Origin: Budorcas taxicolor
Lineage: Eukaryota > Chordata > Mammalia > Artiodactyla > Bovidae
Reading direction: 5' to 3'
Assembly (NCBI RefSeq): GCF_023091745.1
Contig: NC_068935.1
Span: 3,363,001 to 3,427,000, forward strand
Length of the DNA: 64,000 nucleotides
The number at the start of each line of letters is the position of its first letter. Positions within the stretch are counted from its first letter, which is position 1. The position numbers and the translations under genes were made by a program. Shown here one piece after another: positions 12,706-24,703 of this stretch. Below the pieces are notes generated by a model. That model was not told the DNA's origin and did no database searches. It saw nothing but the letters and a program-made list of their open reading frames with translations.

Positions 12706-13288
12706 TGAGAAAAGAATGTGCAAACTACCACATGATTGCACTCATCTCATGTGCTAGCAAGGTAATGCTTAAAATTCTCCTAGCCAGGAGTCAACAGTAC
12801 ATGAACGGTGAGCTTCCAGATGTTCAAGCTGGATTTAGAAAAGGCAGAGGAACCAGAGATCAAATTGCCAACATCCACTGGATCATTGAAAAAGCAAGAG
12901 AGTTCCAGAAAAATATCTATTTTTGCTTTATTGACTATGCCAAAGCCTTCGATTGTGTGGTTCACTACAAACTGTTGAAAATTCTTCAAGAGATGAGAAT
13001 ACCAGATCACCTTACCTGCCTCCTGAGAAACCTGTATGCAGGTCAAGAAGCAACAGTTAGAACTGGACGTAGAATGACAGGCTGATTGAAAATTGGAAAA
13101 GAATACGTCAAGACTGTATATTGTCACCCTGCTTATTTACCTTGTATGCAGAGTACGTCATGTGAAATGCTGTTCTGGATGAAGCACAACCCGGAATCAA
13201 GATTTCTGGGAGAAATATAAACAACCTCAGATATGCAAATGACACCACCCTTATGGCAGAAAGTGAAGAGGAACTAAAGAGCCTCTTG
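12706..13288 (+). mobile_element. BovB LINE, RT part (left half of split copy)
   Basis: BovB RT core on +, starting at 'NYHMIALISCASKVMLKIL'. It contains 'GFRKGRGTRDQIAN' and 'FIDYAKAFDCV', and an altered active site: tat-gca-aat-gac at 13232-13243 reads YAND instead of YADD. It stops at 'agagcctcttg' (13278-13288), where a 9.15-kb L1 is inserted. The element resumes at 22444. A stop at 13083-13085 (TGA) and later frame breaks make it dead. Confidence 0.95.
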
Positions 13289-13800
13289 GGGCGCAGTCCT
13301 AAAATGGCAGAGGAATAGGATGCGGAGACCACTTTCTCCCCCACAAATTCATTGAAAGGTCATTTGAACGCAGAGCAACTTCCACAAAACAACTTCTGAA
13401 AGCTGGCAGAGGACACCAGGCACCCAGAAAGGCAGCCCATTGTCTTTGAAAGGAGGTAGAATAAAATATAAAAGATAAAAAGAGAGACAAAAGAATTAGG
13501 GTAGGGACGGAGACCCATCCTGAAGAGGGAGTCATAAGAGAGAAGTTTCCAAACACAAGGAAACCCTCTCACCAGCGAGTTTGTGGGGAATTTTCAAATC
13601 TCAGAGGGCAACATAACTGGGAGGGAAAAAAACAAAACACAGAATTAGTGCCTTAATCACAATTCCCAGTGGAGAAATCACCCAGAGGCTCACATCTGTC
13701 GTGAGGCATGGGTGGGTTACATGCTTAGGGTAAGGACCAAGCCTGAATGCCTTGAGGACAATCTGAAGGAGCTAACGTGAGCTAGCAACCCAAACTGTGG

Positions 13801-13860
13801 AATAGCCAGAGAGAGAGAAAGAAAAAAAAAAAAAAGAAAGAAAGAAAGAAAAAGAGAGAC
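13801..13860. repeat. GA-rich microsatellite in L1 5' UTR
   Basis: Imperfect (GA)n/(GAAA)n purine tract inside the first L1 5' UTR. The equivalent place in the second 5' UTR (18731-18775) is a (GA)n tract too, so it belongs to the L1 family. Confidence 0.85.
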
Positions 13861-15116
13861 AGAACTTTCCTGCAAAAAAACTCTAACCTACGGCACAGCC
13901 TGGCCGGCTCACAGAACAAAGGACTGAGCAAATACCCAAGGAGAGCTAGCTGGCTGCAGACAAGCCCATGCCCCTGCTGGAGGTAGAGGGTGGCAGCCAG
14001 AGTTGGAAGGCAAGAGGCAATCTTGGCCCCAGAGACAGCATCCTCCACCAAACTGTGAGCAGGTTCCCAGTTGCTAACAAAGTCTTCCTGGGATCCTGGA
14101 CGGTTGACATCTGCCAGGAGGGTTGCAGCCTAACATCAGCCCCCCAGAGGAGACACACAGCACACCTGAGACTGCACTCTTGCAGCACACCCAGGAAACT
14201 GAGTGGCTGGGACCAGGGAGGTGATAAGATGCACCACACACCTGGGATAGTGCACTTGCTAAGCAACTGGTCGCCTGAGTTACCTGGATCTGGAAAGGGC
14301 ACAAAACACAAGCTCAACCAGGTCTGTACCTTTGTGGAGTACTGGAGAACCTGAACCTGATCAGCTTAGACCTTGGAAGTGTACACAACCCAGGACCCAC
14401 GTTAGACAGTTCACTTGAAGAGCAACCTGGAGCCTGAGCACTGTAGACAGGGAAAGCACATGCTCTGTGAGCTGGGGCAAATCCAGTGTGGTCCATATAC
14501 TGCAAGCACTCCCCACACATACCAGTGATATTGTTTGCAGTGTTCCTCCCTCTCCACAACAAAACTGAACAAGTGAGCCTAAATAAGTGACCACCTTCAC
14601 CCCCTCGTGTTAGGGTGGAACTTAGATACTGAAGAGACTTGCAAACAGAGGAAACCAAGATAAACAAAGAAGATGGAGCTGCTCTGCAAGTGACAGGTGC
14701 AACAGATTAAAACCCTGTAGTTAGCATTCACTAAGCATTGGAAGGGGCCTATAGACCTTGAGAAGAAGTATACGCTGGAACAAGGAACTATCTGAAACAA
14801 AACTGGCCTCACACTGTCTGCAACAGCTCCAGAGAAATTCATAGATATCATTTTTTTTTAATTTTTCAGTTTTATTACTCCTTTAATTTTCATTTTTATA
14901 ACCTACTATTACCTTGCAAAAAAATGACCCTATTTTAAAAGCAGATTTCCCATATATATATATTTTTATAATTTTTGTGATTGATTTTGTTTTGTATTTT
15001 TAATACTGTATTTTTCAGAGTCTAACCTCTGTTCTAGACTTTTAATCTTTGCTTTTTGATATTTGTTGTCAATTTTGTGCCTTTAAGAATCTAATCTTCA
15101 CTACCCATTTTTACTT

Positions 15117-15545
15117 AGGGATGTGATTACTGGCTTGATTGCTCTCTTCCCTTTTGACACTCCCTTTTCTCCCCCAGATCACCTGTATCTCCTCCCTCCT
15201 CCTTCTCTTCTCTACTTAACTCTGTGAATCTTGCTGGGTGTTCTGGGCTGTGGAGAACACTTAGGGAACTGATTACTGGCTAGATTGGTCTCACCCCTTT
15301 TGACTCCCCCTCTTCTCTTCCTGGTTACCTCTATCTCCATTCTCCCTCTTCTTTTCTCCATGGAAATCTGTGAACCTCTCTGGGTGTTCCAGACTATGAA
15401 GAGCACATAGAGAATTGATTACTGTCTAGAATGCTCTCTCCCCTTTTGATTTCCCCTCCTGTCCCCTTGGTCACCTCTATCTCCCTCATCCCTCTTCTCT
15501 TCATGGAACTCTGTGAACCTCTCTAGGTGTCCCTCAATGGGAAGA
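15117..15545 (+). repeat. Three tandem ~146-bp units in the L1 5' UTR
   Basis: Unit starts at about 15117, 15263 and 15409, each beginning with a 'gattactggct'-like block, followed by 'ccccttttga', 'tcacctctatctcc' and 'ctctgtgaacctctc'-like blocks. The units differ by scattered substitutions. They lie in the 5' UTR of the chimeric L1, upstream of ORF1, so they may have been promoter repeats. Confidence 0.85.
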
Positions 15546-16190
15546 ATATTTTCACAATTACCTAGATGTTTTATCATCAGTGCTGTATGAATGGAGAAGT
15601 CTTCAGGCTACTGTAAGAATAAGACTGAAAGCCAGAGGCACTAGGCTTAAATCCAAAACTTGAGAACACCAGAGAACTCCTCAGTTCAGGGAACATTAAT
15701 CAACAAGAGCTCATCCCAAAGCCCCCATACCTACACTGAAACCAAGCTCCACCCAAGAGTCAACAAGTTCCAGAGCAAAACATACCATGCTAATTCTTCA
15801 GCAACACAGAAAAATAGCCCTGAGGATTAAAATACAGTCTGCCCAAAGTCACACCAAACCAACAGACACCTCTAAAGTCACTACTGGACATTTCATTGCA
15901 CTCCAGAGAGAAGAGATCCAGCTCCACCCACCAGAATACTGATGCAAGCTTCCCTAAGCAGGAAACCTTGACAAGTCACTAGTCCAACCCCACTCACAGG
16001 GGGTAACCTCCACAATAAAGAGGAACCATACACTTTCAGGATACAGAAAGGCCACCAAAAACACAGCAATTTAAACAAAAGGAAAAGGCAGAGAAATATT
16101 CAGCAGATAAAGGAACATGATAATGCCCACCAGACCAAACAAAAGAGGAGGTGATAGATAGGGAGTCTACCTGAAAAATAATTCAGAATA

Positions 16191-17007
16191 ATGACAGTAA
16201 AGATGATTCAAAATATTGAAAACAAAATGGAGTTACAGATAAATAGTCTGGAGACAAGGATTGAGAACATGCAAGAAAGGTTTAACAAGGATCTAGAAGA
16301 AATAAAAGAGTCATTCAATAATGAATAATGCAATAACTGAGATCAAAAGAACTCTGGAGGGAACCAACAGTAGAATAACTGAGGCAGAAGATAGGATAAG
16401 TGAGGTGGAAGATAGAATGGTGGAAATAAATGAAGCAGAGAGGAAAAAAGAAAAACGAATTAAAAGAAATGAGGACAACCTCAGAGACCTCTGGGACAAT
16501 GATAAACACCCCAACATTCAAATCATAGAAGTCTCAGAAGAAGAAGACAAAAAAGAAAGGCCATGAGAAAATACTTGAGGAGATAATAGTTGAAAACTTC
16601 CCTAAAATGGGGAAGGAAATAGCCACCCAAGTTCAAAAAACCCAGAGGGTGCAAAACAGGATAAACCCAAGGTGAAACACCGCAAGGCACATATTAATCA
16701 AATTAACAAAGATCAAACACAAAAAGCAAATATTAAAAGCAGCAAGGAAAAGCAACAAATAACACACAAGGGGATTCCCATAAGAATCACAGCTGAATTT
16801 TCACTAGGAACTCTTCAGGCCAGAAGGGAATGGCAGGACATACTTAAAGTTGTGAAAGAGAAAAACCTACAACCCAGATTACTGCACTCAGCAAGGATCT
16901 CATTCAAATATGAAGGAGAAATCAAAAGCTTTACAGATAAGCAAAAGCTGAGAGGATTCAGCACCACCAAACCAGCTCTCCAACAATTGCTAAAGGACCT
17001 TCCCTAG
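16191..17007 (+). pseudogene. L1 ORF1 (RNA-binding protein), broken
   Basis: L1 ORF1 encodes the trimeric RNA-binding chaperone of the L1 particle. I place the start at ATG 16191 (MTVKMIQN...). A coiled-coil-like part follows with 'RITEAEDRISEVEDRM' (about 16369-16416). The C-terminal domain shows 'GIPIRITAEFS', 'ARREWQDIL' and 'PARISF'-like text (here 'SARISF'), ending '..LLKDLP' then TAG at 17007. An in-frame TAA near 16324, a TGA near 16564 and a deletion or frameshift before 16672 interrupt it. It is shorter than an intact bovid L1 ORF1 because of the deletion. Confidence 0.88.
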
Positions 17008-17058
17008 ACAGGAAACACAGAAAAGGTGCATAAACTCGAACCCAAAACAACAAAGTAA

Positions 17059-17790
17059 ATGGCAACAGGATCATACTTATCAATAATTACCTTAAATGTA
17101 AATGGGTTGAATGCCCCAACCAAAATACAAAGACTGGTTGAATGGATACAAAAAAAAAGACCCTTATATATGCTGTCTACAAGAGATCCACCTCAAATCT
17201 AGGGACACGTACAGAATGAAATTGAAGGGCTGGAAAAAGGTATTTCATGCAAATGAAGACCAAAAGAAAGCAGGAGTAGTAATACTCATATCAAATAAAA
17301 TAGACTTTGAAATAAAGGCCGTGAAAAGAGACAAAGAACACTACATAATGATCAAAAGATCAGTCCAAGAAGAAGACATAACAGTTAGAAATATATATGC
17401 ACCCAACATAAGAGTGCCGCAATACGTAAGGCAAATGCTAACAAATATGAAAGGGGAAATTAACAGTAACACAATAATAGTGGGAGACTTTAATACCCCA
17501 CTCAAAACTATGGATAGATCAACTAAACAGAAAACTAGCAAGGAAACACAAACTTTAAATGATACAATGGACCAGTTAGACCTAATTGATATCTATAGGA
17601 TATTTCACCCTAAAACAATGAATTTCACCTTTATTTTCTAATGCACACGGAACATGCTCCAGGATAGATCACATCCTGGCCCATAAATCTAGCCATGGTA
17701 AATCCAAAAAAAGTTGAAATCATCTCAAGCATCTTTTCTGCTCACAGTGTGGTAAGATTAGATGTCAACTACAGGAAAAAAAAAAAAACT
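17059..17790 (+). pseudogene. L1 ORF2 N-terminus: endonuclease domain, broken
   Basis: The apurinic/apyrimidinic-type endonuclease that nicks target DNA for L1 insertion. The start is ATG 17059. Visible catalytic blocks: 'TLNVNGLN' (~17089), 'LQEIHL' (~17177) and 'VGDFNTPL' (~17480). The final 'SDH' is changed to 'SAH' near 17740. One extra A in the run at 17150-17158 shifts the frame, and a stop at about 17641 ends the open part early. It continues only as degraded ORF2 before the second 5' UTR. Confidence 0.9.
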
Positions 17791-18187
17791 ATTAAAAAAT
17801 ACAAACATATGGAGGCTAAACAACACACTTCTGAATAACCAAGAAATCACCAAAGTAATAAAAAATGAGTCAAAATATGCATAGAAAAGAATGAAAATGA
17901 AAACACGAAAACCCCAAACCTATGGGATTCAGTAAAAGCAGTGCTAAGGGTAATGTTCATAGCAATACAAGCTTACCTCAAGAAAAGAGAAAAATCAAAT
18001 AAATAACCTAACTCTACACCTAAAGCAACTAGAAAAAGGAGAACTGAAGAACCCCACGGTTAGTAGAAAGAAAGAATCATAAAAATTAGGGCAGAAATAA
18101 ATGAGAAAGAAACAACATAGCCTATAGCAAAAATCAACAACAACAACAAAAAAGCTGGTTCTTTGAGAAGATAAATAAAAGAGACAG

Positions 18188-18935
18188 AGGGGGCTGCCCT
18201 AATATGGCAAATGAATAGAATGGGGAGACCACTTTCTCCCCCACAAAATCAGCCAAAGGTCATTTGAACATTAAGCAACTTCCACAAAACAACTTCTGAA
18301 CACTGGAAGAGGACATCAGGCACCCAGAAAGCCAGCCCGTTGTCTTCAAAAGGAGGTAGGACAAAATATAAAAGACAAAAAGAGAGACAAAAGAATTAGG
18401 GACTGAGACCCATTCTGGGGAGGGAGTCATAAGAGAGGAGAAGTTTCTAAACACAAGGAAACCCTCTCACTGGCTCTTTTGTGGGGAGTTTTGGAATCTC
18501 AGAGGGCAACATAACTGAGAGGAAAAAAAATAATAAATAAAACCCACAGATTATGCCCCTAATTACAACTCTCAACAGAGAAGTAACCCAGATGCTCAAG
18601 TCAGCCACCAGCAAGCAGGAGCTGAACAGGGAGGTGCAGGCTGCATTGCTTAAGGTAAGGACTGGGCCTGAATGCCCTGAGGGCAATCTGAGGGAGCTAA
18701 GGTGAAATAGCAACCCAAACCATGGGATAGCCAGAGAGAGAGAGAGAGAGAAATGAAAGAGAGAAAGAGAGAGAGAACTTTTCCGTGAACAGCTCTAACC
18801 TAAGGCACTGCCAGGCCCACTCACAGAACAAATGATTGAGAGAATACCCAAAGAGAGCTAGGTGGCTGCAGACCTGCCTACCCCCCTGCTGGAGGCAGAG
18901 AGGCAGGCAGCTGACAGGAAACACATGAAGGCTGT
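18188..18935 (+). mobile_element. Second L1 5' UTR inside the L1
   Basis: Closely similar to 13289-14000: the 'gaccactttctcccccacaa' block at 18229 parallels 13328, and 'acttccacaaaacaacttctg' (first 20 bases) at 18278 parallels 13378. It covers only the first ~750 bp of the 5' UTR and then jumps to mid-ORF2 at about 18942. Divergence from the first copy is about ten percent by eye, so it comes from a different L1 copy, not a recent duplication. Confidence 0.9.
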
Positions 18936-18941
18936 GTGTTC

Positions 18942-21900
18942 ATACAAACATATGGAGGCTAAACAACACACTTCTGAATAACCAACAAACCATAGAAGTA
19001 ATCAAAAAAGTAATCAAAATATGCATAGAAACGAATAAAAATGAAAACCCCAAACCTATGGGATTCAGTAAAAGTAATGGTAAGAGGAAGGTTCATAGCA
19101 ATACAAGCCTACCTCAAGAAACAAGAGAGAAATCAAATAAATAACTTAACTCTACACCTGAAACAACTAGAAAAAGAAGAAATGAAGCACCCAGGGTTAC
19201 TAGAAGGAAAGAAATCATAAATATTACAGCAGAAATAACTGCAAAAGAAACGAGATCATAGTGAAAATCAACAAAGCTAAAAGCTGGCTCTTTGAGAAAA
19301 TACAGAAAATAGACAAACCATTAGCCAGACTCATCAAGAAAAAAGGAAAAGAATCAAATCAACAAACTTAGAAATGAAAATGGAGAAATCACAACAGACA
19401 ACACAGAAATACAAAGGATCATAAGAGACTTCTATCAACAGCTATATGCCAATAAAATGGACAACTTGGAAGAAATGGACAAATTCTTAGAAAAATATAA
19501 CTCTTAAAACTGAACCAGGAAGAAATCGAAAGCCTTAACAGAACCATCACAAGCACAGAAATCAAAACTGTAGTCAGAAATCTTCCATTAAACAAAAGCC
19601 CAGGACCAGACAGCTTTACAGCTGAATTCTACTGAAAGTTTAGAGAAGAGCTAATACCTATCCTACTAAAATTCTTGCAGAAAATTGCAGAGGAAGGTTA
19701 GCTTCGAAACTCGTTCTACGAGGCCACCATCACCCTAATACCAAAACCAGACAATGATGCCACAAAAAAAGAAAACTACAGGCCAATATCACTGATGAAC
19801 ATAGATGCAAAAATCCTTAACAAAATTCTAGTAAACGGAATCCAACAACATATTAAAAAGATCATACATCATGACCAAGTGGGCTTTATCCCAAGGATGC
19901 AAGGATTCTTCTTTGCAACCCCATGGACTGTAGCCTATCAGGCTCCTCCGTCCATGGGATTTTCCAGGCAAGAGTGCTGGAGTGGATTGCCATTTCCTTC
20001 TCCAGAAGAATTCTTCAATATCTGCAAATCAATCAATGTAATACACCACATTAACAAATTGAAAGATAAAAACTGTATGATTATCTCAATAGATGCAGAG
20101 AAAGCTTTTGACAAAATTCAACATTGATTTATGATAAAAAACCCTACAGAAAGCAGGAATAGAAGGAACATACCTCAACATAATAACAGCTATATATGAC
20201 AAACACACAGCAAATATTCTCAATTGTGAAAAATTGAAAGCATTTCCCTTAAAGTCAGGAAAAAGATAAAGATGCCCACTCTCACCACTACTATTCAACA
20301 TAGTTTTGGAAGTTATAATCACAGCAATCAGAGAAGAAAAAGAAATAAAGGGAATCAGATTGGAAAAGAAGAAATAAACACTTACTGTTTGGAGATGACA
20401 TGATCCTCTACATAGAAAACCCTAAAGACTCCACCAGAAAATTACTAGAGCTAATCAGTGAATATAGTAAAGTTCCAGGATATAAAATTAAGACGCAGAA
20501 ATCCCTTGCATTCTTATACACCAAGAAAACAGAAAGAAAAATTAAGGAAATAATTCTATTCACCATTATGGTGAAAAGAATAAAATACTTAGGAATAAAT
20601 CTACCTAAAGAAACAAAAGACCTATATATAGAAAACTATATAACACTGATGAAAGAAATCAAATATGAGACATATAGATGGAGAAATGTACCATGTTCAT
20701 GGATTGGAAGAATCAATATAGTGAAAATGAGTATACTACCCAAAGCAATCTATGGATTCAATGCAATCCCTATCAAGCTACCAACGGTATTTTTCACAGA
20801 GCTAGATTAATTTCACAATCTGTATGTAAATGCAGAAAACCTCGAAAAGCCAAAGCAATCTTGAGAAAGAAGAATGGAACTGGAGGAATCAACCTGCCTG
20901 ACTTCAGGCTCTACTACAAACCAGTCATCAAAACTGTATGGTACTGGCACAAAGACAGAAGTATAGATCAGTGGAGCAAAATACAAAGCCCAGAGATAAA
21001 TGCACACACCTATGGACATCTTATCTTCGACAAAGGAGGTAAGAATATACAATGAAGAAAAGAAAATCTCTTTAACAATGGTGCTGGGAAAACTGGTCAA
21101 CCACTTGTAAAAGAATGAAACTAGAACACTTTCTAATACCATACACAAAAATAAACTCAAAATGGATTAAACATCTAAATGTAAGACCAGAAACTATAAA
21201 ACTCCTAGGGGAAAATATAGGCAAAACACTCTCTGATGCAAATCACAGCAGGATCCTCTATGACCCACCTCCCAGAGTAATGGGAATAAAAGCAAAAATT
21301 TTAAAAATGGGCCCTAATTAAACTTAAAAGCTTTTGCACAGGAAACTATAAGCAAAATGAAAAGACAGCCTTCAGAATGGGAGAAAATAATAGCAAATGA
21401 AGCAGCTGACAAAAAATTAATCTCAAAAAAATATACAAGCCACTCCTGCAGCTCCATTCCAGAAAAATAAACGACCCAATCAAAAAATGGGCCAAAGAAC
21501 TAAACAGACATTTCTGCAAAGATATACAGATGGCTAACAAACACATGAACAGATCCTCAACATCACTCCTTATCAGACAAATGCAAATCAAAACCACAAT
21601 GAGGTACCATCTCATGCCAATCAGAATGGCTGCTATCAAAATCTACAAACAATAAATGCTAGAGAGGGTGTGGAGAAAAATGAACCCTCTTACACTGTTG
21701 GTGGGAATGAAAACTAGAACAGCCACTATGGAGAACAGTGTGGAGATTCCTTTAAAAACTGGAAATAGAACTGCCATATGACCCAGCAATTCCACTGCTG
21801 GGCATACACACCAAGGAAACCAGAATTGAAAGAGACATATGTACCCTAATGTTCATCACACTGCTATTTACAATAGCCAGGACATGGAAGCAATGAATGG

Positions 21901-21985
21901 ATAAGAAATCTGTGGTACATATGCACAATGTAATATTACTCAGCTATTAAACAGAATGCATTTGAATCAGTTCTAATGAAGTGGA
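18942..21985 (+). pseudogene. L1 ORF2 reverse transcriptase and C-terminal part, broken
   Basis: RT domain blocks in order: 'NKSPGPDSFTAEFY' (~19593), 'YRPISLMNIDAKILNKIL' (~19779), 'DQVGFIP' (~19875), 'ISIDAEKAFDKIQH' (~20084) and FGDD (20388-20399, where active L1 has FADD). The C-terminal region with 'GGINLPDFRLYY' (~20882) follows. Many stops and small indels are present. The segment 18942-19290 repeats ORF2 sequence already present at 17795-18182. A 96-bp SINE insertion at 19911 happens to keep the local frame open (19795-20127). Confidence 0.9.
19911..20006 (-). mobile_element. Truncated Bov-tA SINE in L1 RT
   Basis: A 96-bp reversed Bov-A body ('tgcaaccccatggactgtag' to 'ccatttccttctccag') inserted in the RT between 'caaggattctt' and 'attcttcaatatctg', with 'attctt' repeated on both sides as a short TSD. 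It lacks the tRNA head. Confidence 0.93.
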
Positions 21986-22443
21986 TGAAACTGGAGCCTA
22001 TTATACAGAGTGAAGTAAGCCGGGGGGGAGGGGGAGGGAAACAACACCAATACAGTATATTAATGCATATATATGGAATTTAGAAAGATGGTAATGATGA
22101 CCCTGTATGCGAGACAGCAAAAAAGACACAAATGTAAAGAACAGACTTTTGGACTCTGTGGAGAAAAGACGAGGGTGGGATGATTTGAGAAAATGGCATT
22201 GAAACATATATATTACCTTATGTGAAATAGATCACCAGTCCAGGCTTGATGCATGAGACAGGGCACTCTGGACTGGTGCACTGGGATGACTCTGAGGGAT
22301 GGGATGGGGAGGGACGAGGGAGGGGGGGTTCAGGATGGGGGACACATGTACACCCATGGCTGATTCATATCAAAGTATGGAAAAAACCACTACATTTTAA
22401 AGTAATTAGCCTCTAATGAAAATAAATCATTTAATGAAAAAAT

Positions 22444-23176
22444 AGAGCCTCTTGATGTAAGTGAAAGAGGAGAGTGAAAAAGCTGGCTTAAAACTCAGCC
22501 TTTTACTTTTAAAAAAGATCATACCATCTTATTCCATCATGTCATGGCAAATAGATGGGGAAACAATGGAAACAGGGACAGACTTTATTTTATTGGGCTC
22601 TAAAATCACTGTGGATGGTGATTTCAGCCATAAAATTAAAAAAGACTTTCTCATTGGAAGAAAAGTTATGACAAACCTAGAAAGCATATTAAAAAAGCAG
22701 AGACATTACTTTTCTGACAAAGGTTTGTCTAGTCAAAGCTATCGTTTATTCAGTGGTCATGTACAGATGTGAGAGTAGGACCATAAGGAAAGCTGAGCGC
22801 TGGAGAACTGATGCTTTCAAACTGCGGTGTTGGAAAAGACCCTTGACCTTGGACTGCAAGGATATCCAGTAAGTCAGTCCTAAAAGAAATCAGTCCTGAA
22901 TATTGATTGGAAGGACTGGTGCTGAAGCTGAAGCTTCAGTACTGTGGCCACTTTATTTGAAGGACTGACTCATTGGAAAAGACCCTGATGCTGAGAAAGA
23001 TTGAAGACAGGAGGAGAAGGGGACGGCAGAAGATGAGATGGCTTGATGGTGTCACCAACTCGATGAGCATGATTTTGAGCAAGCTCCGGGAGATTGTGAA
23101 GGACAGGGAAGCTTGGTGTGCTGCAGTCCATGTGGTCAGAAAAAGACACGATTGAGCAACTGAACTGAACTGATAA
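22444..23176 (+). mobile_element. BovB LINE, right half of split copy
   Basis: Continuation of the BovB at 12706-13288 after the L1. It starts with the second TSD copy and resumes in the RT C-terminal region ('SLLLLKKIIPSYSIMSWQIDG', first 20 shown in part; 'RKIEDRRRRGRQKMRWLDG' at ~22990). It ends with 'actgaactgaactgat' at about 23160-23175. Frames are broken. Confidence 0.94.
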
Positions 23177-23447
23177 CCATATATAGCTATATAACTTTTC
23201 TTCGTCCCTCCCTCCCTTCCTTGCTTTCCAGACTGTCCACTATAGGAATATTTTTTTTTTTTAGAGATTCTTTTGGAATATAGATGAATACATCTAGCAG
23301 ATAGCTAATTCAACAAACCAATATGGAAACCTGACCCAAGAAAATTCTCCTTTTTACCTCAACTGTAGAAAAATCAGCCTTCTGTCTGCTTCTACTCACT
23401 TCCTTAGACATTGGGAAGTGGAATGGTTTCTCTTTTGTGAATCTTCA
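23177..23447. other. Short intergenic segment
   Basis: No recognisable repeat apart from a 13-T run near 23250. No ORF of interest. Confidence 0.6.
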
Positions 23448-23727
23448 GAAGGTTTGGCAACCAACTCCAGTACTCTTGCCTGGAAAATTCTATGGATGGA
23501 GGAGCCTGGTAGGCTGCAGTCCATGGGGTCACAAAGAGTCAGACACGACTGAGCGACTTCACTTTCACTTTTCACTTTCATGCATTGGAGAAGGAAATGG
23601 CAACCCACTCCAGTGTTCTGGCCTGGAGAATCCCAGGGATGGTGGAGCCTGGTGGGCTGCTGTCTATGGGGTCGCACAGAGTCAGACATGACTGAAGCAA
23701 CTTAACAGCAGCAGCAGCAGCAGCAGG
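23448..23727 (+). mobile_element. Bov-A2 dimeric SINE
   Basis: Two Bov-A units on + with the 'ttcacttttcactttcatgc' linker (~23569) and a (CAG)n tail at 23709-23727. No convincing TSD was found. Confidence 0.95.
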
Positions 23728-24406
23728 TTTACTATGGAACTTCAGAAAACAAAATTAGAAGCAGCAGGTAATTCAATAAATTATTTGGCAGCCATTTTAG
23801 GTATTATTTTACACATATTGCTCTAATAGAAAACTAAACTTAGGCATTTGATTCTTGCTTTATATTGCCATAGGTGATAGTTTTTGAACTTATAACTGTT
23901 TGAAGAAATTTGTTTTCTGTATACATTCTTAGAGAAAATCTTTAAGTGTTCACAAATCCTCTAAGAGAATTTTACTGCTGCCGGGTGTACTCTTGTGTAA
24001 AAATGATACAATAAAGTTAGAAAAATGTATCTCCATTGTGGACTGACTCAGAAACTCTATTTTGGAAGACTGAATATTATTGACATTAATGTGGTTAAAG
24101 AGTATAATCGTCTTCAGAGTAACAAAATGTCATGATTATTTTATAATATTTATATTAAGTGTTTTTTTTTTTGGTGTTTACTGAATATTTCCAAATTCAT
24201 CATTTACCTGAGAATTGTAATTAAGAAATCAGATGTTCAGTTTGTCAAAATAGAGCCTATACACATATTATGGGTATTGTATACTTTTCTGTATGTATAT
24301 TACATGTCAAAAGTTGTTATTTTTAAAAAGTCAACCAATCAACTCACAGCATACATAGAGATGAGTACTTTAAAATATCACAATCCTTGCATTTCAACAC
24401 ATTTTC
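23728..24406. other. Non-repetitive AT-rich DNA
   Basis: About 680 bp of AT-rich sequence. I see no gene and no clear repeat family. Confidence 0.6.
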
Positions 24407-24640
24407 AAAAAACTTTCTATTTTATATTAGAGTATAGCTGATTAACAATGTTGTGATAGTTTCAGGTGGACAGCAAAGGGACTCCATCATACATATGTAT
24501 GTATCCATTCTCCCCAAAACTCCATTCCTATTCAGACTGCCACATAACATTGAGCAAAGCTTCCTGTGCTATACAGTAGGACATTATTAGCTATCCATTT
24601 TAAATACAGAAGTGTCAACACAAATTTCCATTGCAGTTTT
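24407..24640 (-). mobile_element. Old artiodactyl L1 3' fragment
   Basis: Reversed L1 3' UTR text such as 'agctgattaacaatgttgtg' and 'tcctgtgctatacagtagga', typical of artiodactyl L1 tails. It is strongly diverged and truncated. Confidence 0.8.
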
Positions 24641-24703
24641 CTAGTTGCACAAGGAAACAATCCAGAATATAAATGTTAACATTTCTGTAAATATATATAT
24701 ATA

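Larger units (their letters stand above)
13289..22443 (+). mobile_element. Chimeric bovine L1 with two 5' UTRs
   Basis: A ~9.15-kb L1 insertion flanked by a perfect 11-bp TSD 'agagcctcttg' (13278-13288, 22444-22454) within one BovB. Order: 5' UTR (13289-16190), ORF1 (16191-17007), ORF2 start and endonuclease (17059-17790), a degraded ORF2 stretch to about 18182, a second L1 5' UTR (about 18188-18935), then a return to ORF2 at a point already passed, so that 17795-18182 and 18942-19290 are homologous. RT, C-terminal region and 3' UTR follow to the A-rich end at 22443. A SINE sits in the RT (19911-20006). Many stops and frameshifts are present; the RT active site reads FGDD (20388-20399) instead of FADD. 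It is inactive. Structure and boundaries are seen directly; the mechanism is inferred. Confidence 0.93.

Noticed and set aside
13946..14354. Overlapping ORFs on both strands of the L1 5' UTR
   Set aside because: GC-richer 5' UTR sequence gives chance ORFs on both strands; none has a recognisable domain and the region is untranslated in L1.
15117..15545. CRISPR-like spaced repeats
   Set aside because: The units are long tandem copies without short repeat/spacer alternation, and the host is a mammal.
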